Assembly (NCBI GenBank): GCA_037139415.1
Contig: JBAXGN010000038.1
Coordinates: 1-46,679 of the forward strand
DNA: 46,679 nt
Origin: Verrucomicrobiota bacterium
Lineage (GTDB): Bacteria > Verrucomicrobiota > Verrucomicrobiia > Limisphaerales > Fontisphaeraceae
Reading direction: 5' to 3'
Below, in pieces: positions 1 through 10,200 of this stretch (position 1 is the first letter of the stretch; each line of letters starts with the position of its first letter). A model generated the notes under the pieces. The model saw nothing but the letters and a program-made list of their open reading frames with translations, was not told the DNA's origin and did not search any database. Both the position numbers and the translations under genes were made by a program.

Positions 1-3
1 GTT

Positions 4-88
4 GCCCACGTGGCGGAATTGGCAGACGCGCTAGATTCAGGTTCTAGTGAGTAACATCGTACAGGTTCAAGTCCTGTCGTGGGCACCA
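4..88 (+). tRNA. tRNA-Leu (anticodon CAG)
   Basis: Seven-base acceptor stem GCCCACG (4-10) pairs with CGTGGGC (78-84). A discriminator A at 85 and an encoded CCA at 86-88 follow. The anticodon stem CTAGA/TCTAG encloses the loop TTCAGGT, giving anticodon CAG at 38-40, which reads CUG leucine codons. A longer variable arm (about 48-60) and the T arm with GGTTCAAGTCC fit a class II leucine tRNA. The D arm has the usual TGGCGGAATTGGCAGACGCG sequence. Confidence 0.97.
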
Positions 89-158
89 AACAATTAATCC
101 GAGCTGGACCGCTGGTTGGCGCAGGTGCGAAACCGGCGGTTTTGGCCCAAATATAAGC

Positions 159-1763
159 ATGGCTGCGATTGTGCGCTTGGCAAATGCGGGAGACGCCCCC
201 AAATGGCTTGAACTGCTCAAAGCCACGCTGGGGGATGATTATCCTGTCAAGGATATTTATAACCTGGCATGGATCGCCAACCAGCTTAATTCTGCCTCCG
301 GTCATGAAACCTGGATTTCAGAGGTGGGCGGGCAGATTCAATCCACCATCTCCATCCTCCGCCCGGTGGATACGACCAATAATCCCGTCGCGAATTTGGG
401 CCGCAACCTGAACCGCCCGGAAAGCTACGCGGATGGGTCTGCCGAGGCCTTGATCCGAAAAATATCGGACTTGGTGGACGCCCGCGGCCAGATGATCGTG
501 GTCCGCGTGCCAGCCGCTGATAATCCGCAGCAAATCCTGTTTGAACAGTGCAACTATGTGTGCGTGGGCTTTCAACCGCTGAAACACATCCTGCGCACAC
601 GGCAGGGGATGCTCTTTTACCTGCGCACCGCCAATCCAGTGTTGGCCATGCGATCACCCCTCTCGGAATCGCTGCCGCAAATCAGCGAACTGGCCGCGCT
701 TGCGTTTGAATCCCTGAAAATTCCCAATCCGCTCTCCGTCCGGGATGGGGCCACCGGGTATCCCCTTCAGACCGAAATCAAGTTGCACGATGCCACGTTT
801 GAAGATTTTGAAGTGTGGCGTTTACAAGCACGCGCCGCCAATCCGCAACTGGAAGTATCCACCGGCTATAATCGCGGTGCAGGCTTTCTGCGGCTGGCAA
901 CCGATGGCCCATTCCGAGCGTTTCTTGGACAGCGGGACAATAAGATTGTCTGCGGTTTGGCTTATTTCAACGATGAGCAGGACCGCTGCGTGCGCATTTT
1001 GGACAGCTTCGCCACCGATGATCTGTGCATGGGCGCGTTATTCAATCATGCCGTGCGGACGGCGCAAGAGCTGCTGAGCGCCTCCTATGTGGAGGTGGAT
1101 ATTCTAGCCAACTGCCCGCGCCTGCTCAAATGCACCGAGCAACTGGGATTCGTGCCCATCGCCTATTTTCCGGGCTTCTTCGTGGTCAACAACAAGCCGA
1201 CGGACGTGGTCAAGTTGATCAAGCTGAACATGCTCTACACGCCGGAAAATGTGACCCTGACCACCCAGGCGACGGCCGTAGCGCGCGTGGTGGATCAGAG
1301 TTTCCAAGACCAACGGATGGGCGTGGCCATCATCAACCTGCTCCGCACGCTGCCAATATTTGAGGGTTTGGGTGATGGTGAACTGCGCAAGATTGCCCGC
1401 TTGTTTGTGCAGAAATTGTACCGGCCCGGAGAGCGGGTGTTCAACGTGCGCGACGCCGGCAACGAGGCGTACATTGTCATGCGCGGACAGGTGGACATTT
1501 GCCTCAACGAAGAATCCCGGCCTATCGCGACAATTAACAACGGCCAAATTTTTGGGGAACTGGCGTTTCTGGATGGTTCACCCCGCACCGCGATGGCCAT
1601 TGCCAGCCAGGCAAGCATCCTGCTGGTGGTGCAGCGGTCGGCCTTCAATGAACTGGTGCAGCGCGAACCGCACCTCGGCATGGTGGTAATGCGCAATGTG
1701 GCGATCGACCTTTCCAACAAGCTGCGCAAAGCCAACACGGCCATCAACACGACGAAGAAGTAG
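159..1763 (+). CDS. GNAT acetyltransferase-like protein with C-terminal cyclic nucleotide-binding domain
   Basis: A 534-residue protein with no signal peptide or membrane segment. Residues about 1-150 look like a GNAT fold (start MAAIVRLANAGDAPKWLELL). A second GNAT-like stretch runs about 205-365, ending in LKCTEQLGFVPIAYFPGFFV, which resembles the last strands of an acetyltransferase. Residues about 392-525 form a cNMP-binding domain. Its phosphate-binding cassette FGELAFLDGSPRTAMA (near residue 464) keeps the Glu and the Arg that contact cyclic nucleotides. Cyclic-nucleotide-gated lysine acetyltransferases are known in mycobacteria, but there the binding domain is N-terminal; here the order is reversed. 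I infer protein acetylation controlled by cAMP or cGMP; the substrate is unknown. The gene starts 70 bp after the tRNA and its last 20 bases overlap the convergent histidine kinase. No strong ribosome-binding site precedes the ATG. Confidence 0.8.
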   Translation: MAAIVRLANAGDAPKWLELLKATLGDDYPVKDIYNLAWIANQLNSASGHETWISEVGGQIQSTISILRPVDTTNNPVANLGRNLNRPESYADGSAEALIRKISDLVDARGQMIVVRVPAADNPQQILFEQCNYVCVGFQPLKHILRTRQGMLFYLRTANPVLAMRSPLSESLPQISELAALAFESLKIPNPLSVRDGATGYPLQTEIKLHDATFEDFEVWRLQARAANPQLEVSTGYNRGAGFLRLATDGPFRAFLGQRDNKIVCGLAYFNDEQDRCVRILDSFATDDLCMGALFNHAVRTAQELLSASYVEVDILANCPRLLKCTEQLGFVPIAYFPGFFVVNNKPTDVVKLIKLNMLYTPENVTLTTQATAVARVVDQSFQDQRMGVAIINLLRTLPIFEGLGDGELRKIARLFVQKLYRPGERVFNVRDAGNEAYIVMRGQVDICLNEESRPIATINNGQIFGELAFLDGSPRTAMAIASQASILLVVQRSAFNELVQREPHLGMVVMRNVAIDLSNKLRKANTAINTTKK

Positions 1764-3537
1764 GCGGTGGAATTTCCGCGACGACGACCGTGCCACCGCC
1801 GGGAGTACCGCTAATGTCCACCCGTCCCCCCAGTGCGAAAGCGCGCTCATGCATACTTAACAGGCCCAGCGCGCTTTTATCGTTCAATTCCGAGGCGGTA
1901 ATCCCGCGTCCGTCATCCCGTACCCGCATACATACCGTCCCCTGCTCCTGGGACAGGGTCACTTCGACGTGCGTGGCGTTGGCATGGCGCAAAATGTTGG
2001 TCAACGCCTCCTGCTGGATGCGGAAGAGCGTGGTGGCCAGCTCGGGCCACACGACTTCCTCGCGCAGACTGGAATTGAAATCGCAGACCACCCCGGTACG
2101 TCGTTCAAATTCCTTGGCCTGCCATTCCAACGCGGCCGCCAAATCCAAATCATCCAGCACCCCCGGCCGCAGTTCGCGTGAAATTTCCCGCACCATTTCC
2201 ACGGTAACATCCGCCAAGTCGGCAATATCCCGCATTTTCCGCCGCAGTTCCTCCTGGTCGAAGTTCAACCGGTTGGCCACCCAAACCACATCCATCTTGA
2301 TGCCGGTCACCAATTGGCCGAGGTTGTCATGTACTTCCCGGGCAATCCGGGTGCGCTCCTCTTCGCGCACCGTGGTAGTACGGGCGGCCAGCGCGCGCAT
2401 TTGCTCGCGGGAATGTGCGAGTTCAACCTCGGCGCGCTGGCGTTCGGATATATCGCGATAATACGATTGCAGGGTGCCGTCCGGCAGCATTTTGGAGGAC
2501 ATTTCCACCGGTACTTCACCGCCGTTTTTCCGGCGCAACCGCCGTTCATGGATTACCGTCTGCCCGCTGAGCAACAGGTCGAAGCGCAAGGGTGTCTGCC
2601 GCAAAATCTCCGGTGGAAACAAACGTGTGATATGCATTCCCACCAGTTCCGCGCGCGCATAACCGCTCAACTCGCAGATCCGCGTGTTGGCATCCAGAAT
2701 GGTCCCATCCTGGGCGCCCAGCAGGATACCGTCCGCGCCAAAATCAAACAACCCCCGGTACCGTTCCTCGGAGCGGCGCACCGCCGCTTCCGCCTGCCGT
2801 CGTTGCGTGACATCCCGCGTGAACGCCGCCACGGCAAAGAGTGTTTCGCGCTCGTCAAACACCGGGCAGAAGTGATGTTCCAACCAATAATCTCCCCGTT
2901 GATCCTCAAACGTGACCGGCTGCCGGGTCTCCAGGACCTTTTGTCCCCAATCGCATCGCAAATTACCCGTGGCAGGTGGCAGAAACTCCCGAATGTTGTG
3001 GCCAATCATAGCATCCGCCGTCCGCCCCACCCGTTGAGCGCCGGTTTTGTTGATAAACAAGACCTGTCCCTCCCTGTTCACCAATAGCAAGGTTTCCAGG
3101 GAAGCATCCATCATGGCTTGCAAGATCCGTCGGTCATGTTCGTTTTGCGCCAGCAGTTGATCGCGTTCCTGTTGCCGTTTTTCCAGCGCGGCGGCCAGAA
3201 GATCAATCGATTGGGATAACTCCACCAGTTCGCCGGATGAACCATGACGGCCCACCCGCGCATCCAAGCAGCCGGCGGTCAACTTGCGCGTGGCTGCCAC
3301 CAAACGTTTGATTTGACGGATAACCAGAAATTCGACCGCCAGCAGCGGCACCACGACGGCCGCCATACACGCCAAAGCGAACTGCGTCTCATTGAATACG
3401 TGGATTTCTATCTCAGAGACCATGGCGTGATCGGCCTGCCAAACGTGATACCACAGCAAGCTCAAGATCGGCAGTAAAGCCAACGCGATCAGCAACAGCA
3501 GACGCCCCCGCAGACTGAACAAGACAGGTGGTCTCAT
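1744..3537 (-). CDS. Membrane PAS sensor histidine kinase, NarL/DegS type
   Basis: 597 residues. Two membrane helices (about 10-30 and 53-72) bracket a very short periplasmic loop. A HAMP-like linker (about 73-125) and two PAS domains (about 140-255 and 258-375) follow. The HisKA_3 dimerisation domain has REVHDNLGQ with the phospho-acceptor His near residue 403. The C-terminal ATPase domain has an N box (QEALTNILRHANATHVEV), a G1 box (VRDDGRGI) and the ending LGLLSMHERAFALGGRVDI. HisKA_3 kinases normally phosphorylate LuxR/NarL-type regulators, but none lies next to this gene, so the partner must be elsewhere. With almost no periplasmic part, sensing is probably by the cytoplasmic PAS domains or the membrane. 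Its 3' end overlaps the convergent GNAT gene by 20 bases. Confidence 0.9.
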   Translation of the reverse strand: MRPPVLFSLRGRLLLLIALALLPILSLLWYHVWQADHAMVSEIEIHVFNETQFALACMAAVVVPLLAVEFLVIRQIKRLVAATRKLTAGCLDARVGRHGSSGELVELSQSIDLLAAALEKRQQERDQLLAQNEHDRRILQAMMDASLETLLLVNREGQVLFINKTGAQRVGRTADAMIGHNIREFLPPATGNLRCDWGQKVLETRQPVTFEDQRGDYWLEHHFCPVFDERETLFAVAAFTRDVTQRRQAEAAVRRSEERYRGLFDFGADGILLGAQDGTILDANTRICELSGYARAELVGMHITRLFPPEILRQTPLRFDLLLSGQTVIHERRLRRKNGGEVPVEMSSKMLPDGTLQSYYRDISERQRAEVELAHSREQMRALAARTTTVREEERTRIAREVHDNLGQLVTGIKMDVVWVANRLNFDQEELRRKMRDIADLADVTVEMVREISRELRPGVLDDLDLAAALEWQAKEFERRTGVVCDFNSSLREEVVWPELATTLFRIQQEALTNILRHANATHVEVTLSQEQGTVCMRVRDDGRGITASELNDKSALGLLSMHERAFALGGRVDISGTPGGGTVVVAEIPPPTSSSC

Positions 3538-3625
3538 GATTATTACAGGTTTTAACCCGCCCTTGCAGGGCGGATGAGATTTTGAGTTAAACCCATCTCG
3601 CCAACCCGCACAAAATCCGTTTCTT

Positions 3626-3797
3626 TATACCATTTCCAGTTTGTAACTGCATCATTCAAACTGCTCAGGCGTACGCCTTGTCATCGTACCGCAGGTTTCC
3701 AAACCTGCTGTGTCGCCGACTTCCCAGTCGGCTTGCCTTGAATGACATAACCACTCGCTGATTTGTAATCGTGCAATGGCATGATGAAAATGGTATT
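3626..3797. repeat. Hairpin-rich intergenic element with imperfect terminal inverted repeats
   Basis: Fills most of the gap between the kinase and esterase genes. The ends read TACCATTTCCA (about 3628) and TGAAAATGGTA (about 3785), an imperfect inverted pair. Inside lie three perfect palindromes: AGGCGTACGCCT (3667-3678), GCAGGTTT-CC-AAACCTGC (3691-3708) and GCCGACT-TCCC-AGTCGGC (3715-3732). No reading frame is present. The form is that of a small non-autonomous mobile element or a dispersed hairpin repeat. Nothing else is visible in the surrounding gap (3538-3832). Confidence 0.5.
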
Positions 3798-3832
3798 ATT
3801 TGATGCGGTTAAAAAATTGGTGAGCAAGGCGC

Positions 3833-4723
3833 CTATCGGATAAATTCACGCATTTTCAGCCAATCCACCAGGTTACGGGCCCAGGCATGCGCGTTTTCAA
3901 AGGGCGGTTTATCCGCAAGTCCAATGCCGTGCCGTCCCTTTTTGGGGTCGTTCATATGATAGACATGCAGATCAAAGGGCACGCCGTTGCGTTGCAATGC
4001 ATTGGCAAATTCCAGGGAGTTTTCCACTTTTACCGTTTTGTCCTCCCATGTGGACCAGATAAAACAGGGCGGGGTTTCCCGGGTAACCTGCAATTCGTTG
4101 GATAGAAACTGGATGAGTTCTGGACTCTGGTCTTTGCCCAGCAGGTTATTGCGCGAACCAGTGTGGCCGTTCGTGCCCATGCTGATCACGGCGTAACACA
4201 GGATGGCCAGGTCGGGGCGACAACTTTGGCGTTCGATGACATCTGCGGCATCCGGCTTGCCAGCATCGAAATGAGTGGCTGACGTGGAGGCCAAATGCCC
4301 GCCCGCGCTGCTGCCCATCACCCCGACGCGTTTGGGGTCCAATTTCCACTCCCCAGCCCGGGCGCGAACCGTGCGAATGGCGCGCTGCACATCCTGAAGC
4401 ATGGCCGGATGGTGATAGCCTTTGGAACCAAGCCGATATTTTAAAACGAAACCCGTGATACCCTGCTGATTCAAAAACAGCGCGTAATCCGCTCCCTCAT
4501 GCGGCGCCAAGCCGCCGTAACCACCCCCGGGACAAATCACAATCGCCGCGCCCGTGGCTTTATCCGCCGGGGCCGGATACGGCGTAATCGTGGGAATATC
4601 CTGATCCGCTTTGCCGAGCGCCCCCGGGGCACCGTCAGCCCAAAGCGGAATGGGTGGTTGCGGTTCCGCCTGCAACGCCATGGCGATGCCCGCCAGTGCC
4701 GAAAGAAATAATCGTGTTTTCAT
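3833..4723 (-). CDS. Secreted alpha/beta-hydrolase, acetylxylan esterase-like
   Basis: 296 residues with a signal peptide ([19 protein letters not shown]). The mature part is an alpha/beta-hydrolase of the kind often annotated as xylanase/acetyl esterase or BD-FAE. It shows the oxyanion motif [14 protein letters not shown] (about 64-77), the nucleophile elbow GSSAG with Ser139, an acidic region WEDKTV and a C-terminal His in GRHGIGLA. The likely role is removal of acetyl or other ester groups from plant or algal polysaccharides outside the cytoplasm. It stands alone between divergent neighbours. The final substrate cannot be told from sequence. Confidence 0.82.
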   Translation of the reverse strand: MKTRLFLSALAGIAMALQAEPQPPIPLWADGAPGALGKADQDIPTITPYPAPADKATGAAIVICPGGGYGGLAPHEGADYALFLNQQGITGFVLKYRLGSKGYHHPAMLQDVQRAIRTVRARAGEWKLDPKRVGVMGSSAGGHLASTSATHFDAGKPDAADVIERQSCRPDLAILCYAVISMGTNGHTGSRNNLLGKDQSPELIQFLSNELQVTRETPPCFIWSTWEDKTVKVENSLEFANALQRNGVPFDLHVYHMNDPKKGRHGIGLADKPPFENAHAWARNLVDWLKMREFIR

Positions 4724-4843
4724 GTTTAAGGGATGATAGACGATTTGGCTGGCGCGTCAATCCTGACCAACTTCAATTCACCTTTTGCGCTCGCAAATAT
4801 ATTTGATGCTGCCTCACTTTTCCGCTGTCAAAGCGCATAATTT

Positions 4844-7063
4844 ATGTCATGCTATCCCACCATGATACTGACCGACGCTGAGTTGCAGAGTCTGGTGCGG
4901 GTGCTTCACCGTTCACCGCATCAATTACTGGGTATGCATCCGCTGGGTGACGGCACCGGGCTGGTCGTGCGCGCCTTCTACCCCGGCGCGCTGAAAATCG
5001 AAGCCGTCCCGACCCATGAAAAGGAGCGACCGCGCATCACCCTGACAAAGGTGCATGAGGCTGGGTTATTCGAGGGGGTAACCGAGGCCGCACAACGTGT
5101 CTACGCGTATGACTTGGTGATCACCGACCAACGCGGCGACCTGCGCCGCACCCGCGATCCGTATTCATTTCTACCCACCCTGGGTGAAGTGGATCTCTAC
5201 CTGTTCAACCAGGGCAATGAACACCGAATCTACGAAAAGCTCGGGGCCCAACTGCGTGTCATTGACGGGGTGCCGGGCACCGCGTTCGCCACTTGGGCAC
5301 CCAACGCCAAACGGGTCAGCGTCGTCGGCGACTTCAATCAATGGGATGGCCGCCGCCATCCCATGCGCCTGCTGGGCCTTTCCGGCGTCTGGGAAATTTT
5401 CATTCCCGGCGTGGGCGCGGGCGCGCATTATAAATTTGAGATTAACGACGCCCAAGGGGCCATCGTCCTGAAGACCGATCCCTACGGATTCTTCTTTGAG
5501 ACGGCGCCCAAGAACGCGGCGATTGTCTGGGACACCCGCAAGTTCAAGTGGACCGACGACGCATGGCTGAAACGCCGGCGCGAGCAAGACCCGCTGCGTT
5601 CACCGCATAGCATTTACGAAATGCACCTAGGCTCCTGGCGCAAAAAATCGGCACATGAATCGTATTCCTATCGCGAACTGGCCGGGCCGTTGATTGAGTA
5701 CCTGCGCCAGATGTCGTTCACCCACGTCCAATTCCTGCCGCCCGCCGAACATGCGTACTACCCCTCCTGGGGGTACCAGGTCACCGGTTTCTACGCCTCC
5801 ACCAGCCGTTTTGGCACGCCAGACGACTTCCAATACCTCGTCAACGCGCTGCACGAAGCCGGCATCGGCGTCCTGGTGGACTGGGTGCCCGCCCATTTCC
5901 CGCGCGATGAGTGGGCACTCGCCCGCTTCGACGGCACCGCGCTCTACGAACACGAAGACCCCCGCCAAGGCGCGCATCAGGACTGGGGTACGCTGATTTT
6001 CAACTTTGACCGCCACGAGGTTCGCAATTTCCTGGCGGCCAACGCGCTCTTCTGGTGTGACCGTTTCCATGTGGACGGCTTGCGCGTGGACGCCGTCGCC
6101 TCGATGCTTTACCTGGATTACTCCCGTAAACAAGGGGAGTGGGTGCCCAACAAATTCGGCGGGCGGGAAAACCTGGAAGCGATTGAATTTCTCAAGCATT
6201 TCAACCACTTGGTGCATGTGCAGCATCCCGGCGTCGTCACCATTGCCGAGGAATCCACCGCGTGGCCGCTGGTCACGCGCCCGCCGTACCTCGGCGGCCT
6301 GGGCTTCTCGTTCAAGTGGAACATGGGCTGGATGCACGATACGCTCCGCTACTTCAAGCGCGATCCCATCTACCGTAAGTTTCACCAGAACGATCTTACC
6401 TTCGCGATGCTGTATCATCACAACGAGAACTTCATCCTGCCGCTCTCGCATGATGAGGTGGTGCATGGTAAACGCTCGCTGCTGGGGCGCATGCCGGGCG
6501 ACGACGCGCAACGGTTCGCCAACCTGCGCGCGCTCCTGGCCTACCAGTGGGCGTTCCCCGGCAAACAACTGCTGTTCATGGGCGGGGAAATCGGGCAGAG
6601 CGGTGAGTGGAACGAGAACGCGGAACTGCAATGGTGGCTTTTGGAGCAAGGCCCGTATCACCGCGGCCTGCAACGGTTCGTGGCCGAACTCAACAAGCTG
6701 TACCTGAACGAACCCGCGCTCTGGCAAGCCGATTATGACCTGGCCGGTTTCTTCTGGGTGGATTGCACGGATGGCGAACACAGCATCCTCTCGTTCGTGC
6801 GGCAGACCGCCGATGGCGCACAACAAATCCTGGTGGCGCTAAACCTCACCCCCGTGCCGCAGCACGGCTATCGCGTCGGCGTGCCACAGGGCGGCTTTTG
6901 GAAGGAAGTGCTGAATAGCGACGCCGGCGCCTACGGCGGCGGGAACCTGGACAACTTGGGCGGCGTCACCGCCGACAACTACCAGGTGCAGAACCAGCCG
7001 TTCTCCGTGATGCTCACCCTGCCCCCATTGAGCGCGATCATGCTGAAGCGCGAGCATCCTTAA
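4844..7063 (+). CDS. glgB: 1,4-alpha-glucan branching enzyme GlgB
   Basis: 739 residues, the usual length for two-N-domain GlgB enzymes. It makes alpha-1,6 branches in glycogen in the cytoplasm. An N-terminal CBM48-like part (about 20-100) precedes the CBM48 domain with FATWAPNAKRVSVVGDFNQW (about 150). The GH13 barrel has DWVPAHFP, the nucleophile region GLRVDAVASMLYLDYSR, the acid/base region VTIAEESTAWP and the LSHDEVVHGK motif. The enzyme ends in an all-beta domain. The chosen start is the first ATG; a second ATG six codons later is possible. No other glycogen gene is adjacent, so it is probably transcribed alone. Confidence 0.97.
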   Translation: MSCYPTMILTDAELQSLVRVLHRSPHQLLGMHPLGDGTGLVVRAFYPGALKIEAVPTHEKERPRITLTKVHEAGLFEGVTEAAQRVYAYDLVITDQRGDLRRTRDPYSFLPTLGEVDLYLFNQGNEHRIYEKLGAQLRVIDGVPGTAFATWAPNAKRVSVVGDFNQWDGRRHPMRLLGLSGVWEIFIPGVGAGAHYKFEINDAQGAIVLKTDPYGFFFETAPKNAAIVWDTRKFKWTDDAWLKRRREQDPLRSPHSIYEMHLGSWRKKSAHESYSYRELAGPLIEYLRQMSFTHVQFLPPAEHAYYPSWGYQVTGFYASTSRFGTPDDFQYLVNALHEAGIGVLVDWVPAHFPRDEWALARFDGTALYEHEDPRQGAHQDWGTLIFNFDRHEVRNFLAANALFWCDRFHVDGLRVDAVASMLYLDYSRKQGEWVPNKFGGRENLEAIEFLKHFNHLVHVQHPGVVTIAEESTAWPLVTRPPYLGGLGFSFKWNMGWMHDTLRYFKRDPIYRKFHQNDLTFAMLYHHNENFILPLSHDEVVHGKRSLLGRMPGDDAQRFANLRALLAYQWAFPGKQLLFMGGEIGQSGEWNENAELQWWLLEQGPYHRGLQRFVAELNKLYLNEPALWQADYDLAGFFWVDCTDGEHSILSFVRQTADGAQQILVALNLTPVPQHGYRVGVPQGGFWKEVLNSDAGAYGGGNLDNLGGVTADNYQVQNQPFSVMLTLPPLSAIMLKREHP

Positions 7064-7199
7064 ATCCGAAATGCGAATCCCGAATGCCGAAACAATGCCA
7101 AAAAACGAATTCCGAAGGGGCTGCGCGCGACCTGCCAGGCGCGGTTTTTGCCTGCGCTGAGCACGTTGCAAAATCCCGGATTGACCGTCCGTTTTGGCG

Positions 7200-7227
7200 T
7201 TCGGAATTCGGCGTTCGGAATTCGGTC
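7200..7227. repeat. Heptanucleotide repeat (TTCGGNN)4
   Basis: Four 7-bp units: TTCGGAA, TTCGGCG, TTCGGAA, TTCGGTC. A complementary, less regular run (CCGAAATGCGAATCCCGAAT) lies at about 7068-7090, so the gap between glgB and the hybrid kinase could fold back on itself. The array reads in frame from a TTG codon into the kinase, but that extension is unlike the family. Confidence 0.7.
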
Positions 7228-7238
7228 TTCTAAAGTCC

Positions 7239-10200
7239 ATGCCCATGCCCCCCCCCCTGACACATAATGAAGATGCCCGGCTGGAGGCCTTGCACAGTTA
7301 CAATATTCTGGATACGGCCCCCGAGGAAAATTTTGACGAGTTGACGCGGCTGGCGGCGCAACTCTGCGAAACCCCGATCGCGCTCATCTCCTTTGCCGAC
7401 CGGGATCGCGTCTGGTTCAAATCGAAAGTCGGCCTGGACTACCACGAAGTGCCGCTGCATGGCTCCTTCTGCGCCCTGGCCGTGAACCAGCGCGTGCTGG
7501 TGGTCATTGAGGACGCCGCCGCCCATCCGGATTTTGCGCAGCATCCGGCCGTGATTGGCGGGCCCAAATTTCGGTTTTACGCCGGGGCGCCGCTGATCAA
7601 CCGTGAGGGATATTGCCTGGGCACCTTGTGCGTGCTGGATTATCAGCCGCGCCAACTGAGTCCCGCCCGCCAGGACGCGTTGCGCATTCTGAGCCACCAG
7701 GTGATGACCCAACTGGATTACCAACTCATGAATCATGAGCTGGCTGAAACCGTTCAGGATTATCATCATACCTGGGAGGCCCTCTCGGACTCCGAAGCAT
7801 TTTATCACTCGCTGGTTGAAAGCCTGCCGCAGCATCTCTTCCGCAAAGACCGCGAGGGCCGCTTCACCTACGCCAACCAGCGCTTCTGCCACATCCTCGG
7901 ACGCCCGTTTGATGAAATCAAAGGCAAGACGGATTTTGATTTCTTCCCCCACGAATTGGCCCTCAAGTATCAGCGGGATGATCTGCGCGTGATGGAGACC
8001 CGCGAAACCCTCGACACCATCGAGGCCAACCAGGTCAAAGAGGGGAAAAAATACGTCCACACCATCAAGACGGCCACCCTGGACGCCAACGGGAATGTCG
8101 TCGGCATCCAGGGCATCTTTTGGGACGTCACCGAACGCAAGCGCACCGAGGAACAGCTCGGGCTGGAACGCGACTTGATGCGCACGCTGCTCCAAAACCT
8201 GCCGGATCGGATTTACTTCAAGGACGTGGAATCCCGATTCCTGCTGTGCAATGACGCCATGGCCGCACGCCTGGGGCTGAAGGATCCCAATGAAGCCATC
8301 GGCAAAACCGATTTCGACTTTCACCCACGGGAAAAAGCCGAGGAGTTCTTCCAGGATGAACAGCGCATCATCCTCACCGGCCAGCCGCTGATCAACAAGC
8401 GGGAACGTCAGTTGGACCTCGACGGCCGGGAGATCTGGGCGCTGGTCACCAAGGTCCCCATCTACAACCCCGGCGGCGGCGTGCGCGGTCTGATCGGCAT
8501 CTCCCACAACATCACCCAATTGATGGCGGCGGAGCAAAAATTGCGCGAGGCCGAGGAAAAATATCGCACGATCTTTGAGCGCGCCGTCGAGGGTATTTTC
8601 CAGACGACCCCGGATGGCCACTTCCTCAGCGCGAACCCCGCCCTGGCGCGCTTCTATGGCTATGACTCGGTCGAGGATTTGCTGGCCGCCCTGACCGACA
8701 TCGAACATCAGCTCTATGTGGATGCCAGCCGCCGCGATGAATTTATCCGGCTCATGCGCGAACACGGCACCGTCAGCGCGTTTGAATCCGAGGTGTTCCG
8801 CAAAGACCGCAGCACCATCTGGATTTCGGAAAACGCGCGGACCGTCACCGATTCGCAGGGTAACGTCCTGTACTATGAAGGGTCGGTCGAGGAAATCACC
8901 GTTCGCAAGCAGGCCGAGTTCGAGCGGGAACGCGCCCGGCAGGCCGCGTTGGAATCCGCCAATGCCAAGGCCCAGTTTCTCGCCAACGTCAGCCACGAAA
9001 TCCGCACCCCGATGAACGGGGTCATCAGCATGACCGGGCTGCTGCTGAAGACGCGCCTGGATGGCGAACAACGCGAATACGCCGACACCATTCGCAACAG
9101 CGCCAGCACCCTGCTGGAACTGATCAATAATCTCCTGGATTTCTCCAAGGTCGAGGCGGGCAAACTCGAACTTGAAAAAATCCCCTTCAATATTCGGGAC
9201 AGCGTGGAATCCACCGTTGACTTGGTGGCCGAGCGCGCCCAGGCCAAGAACCTGGAATTAGTCTGGCAGGTGGAGGACCAAGTGCCGGAGTTCGTCACCG
9301 GCGACCCGGGCCGCATCCGCCAAATCTTGCTCAATCTCGTGGCCAACGCGGTAAAATTCACCGACCGGGGCGAGGTCTGTGTCCACCTCTCGCAACAGGC
9401 GCGGCAGGCCGACCAGGTTCTGCTACGGTTCGCGGTTACGGACACCGGCATTGGCATTTCTCCGGAAGTGCGCCCGCGCATCTTCCAATCGTTTGTCCAA
9501 GCCGACGGCTCGACCACCCGCCGCTACGGCGGCACCGGCCTGGGGTTGTCCATCTGCAAGCAACTGGTTGAACTCATGGGCGGTCATATTGACCTGGAAA
9601 GCACGCCGGGGCAGGGCTCCGTCTTTTGGTTCACCATCCTGTTGGAGGTCACCCCGGCGGAGCAAATTCCGGCCCGGCTGACCCCCAATCCCCAACCGCT
9701 GGAAGGGATGCAGGCGCTGGTGGTGGACGACCACCCCACCAGTCGGCGCGTGTTGGAACAGATTCTTCACCGCTGGCATTTGGGGGTGGAATTTGCCACC
9801 AACCAGTCCGAGACCATTCAACGGTTGGCCGAGCGCAAAGCCGCCGGTAAATCGTTCGATTTTATCATTCTGGATTCCCGGCTGGGCGACACCACCGGGC
9901 TGGCCCTGGCCCGCCACCTGAAAGCGGGCGCCCTGGCCGGTTCCGCCAAAATCATCCTGCTGGAAATCATGGGGCGGCATCATGAATGGGAACTGCTGGA
10001 AAGCGGCGAGATCCGCGCCTGGCTGTTCAAACCGGTGAAACCCCTGCGCCTGCTTGAATGCCTCGTCGGGCTGGCCGCTGGCAGGCTGGAACGCTGGCAT
10101 CCCACCAATGAGGGCAGTCTGACCCTCTCGGAAACCATGACGCGCAATATCCGGGTGCTTCTGGCCGAGGATAACCCGGTGAATCAAAAAGTCGGGCTCC

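Noticed and set aside
3557-3573. Hairpin CCGCCCT-TGC-AGGGCGG upstream of the sensor kinase
   Set aside because: No T run and no known regulatory motif. It may be part of the leader, but nothing supports a function.
7194-7238. TTG start for the hybrid kinase
   Set aside because: The added residues come from a heptamer repeat; the ATG at 7239 precedes the conserved family start.
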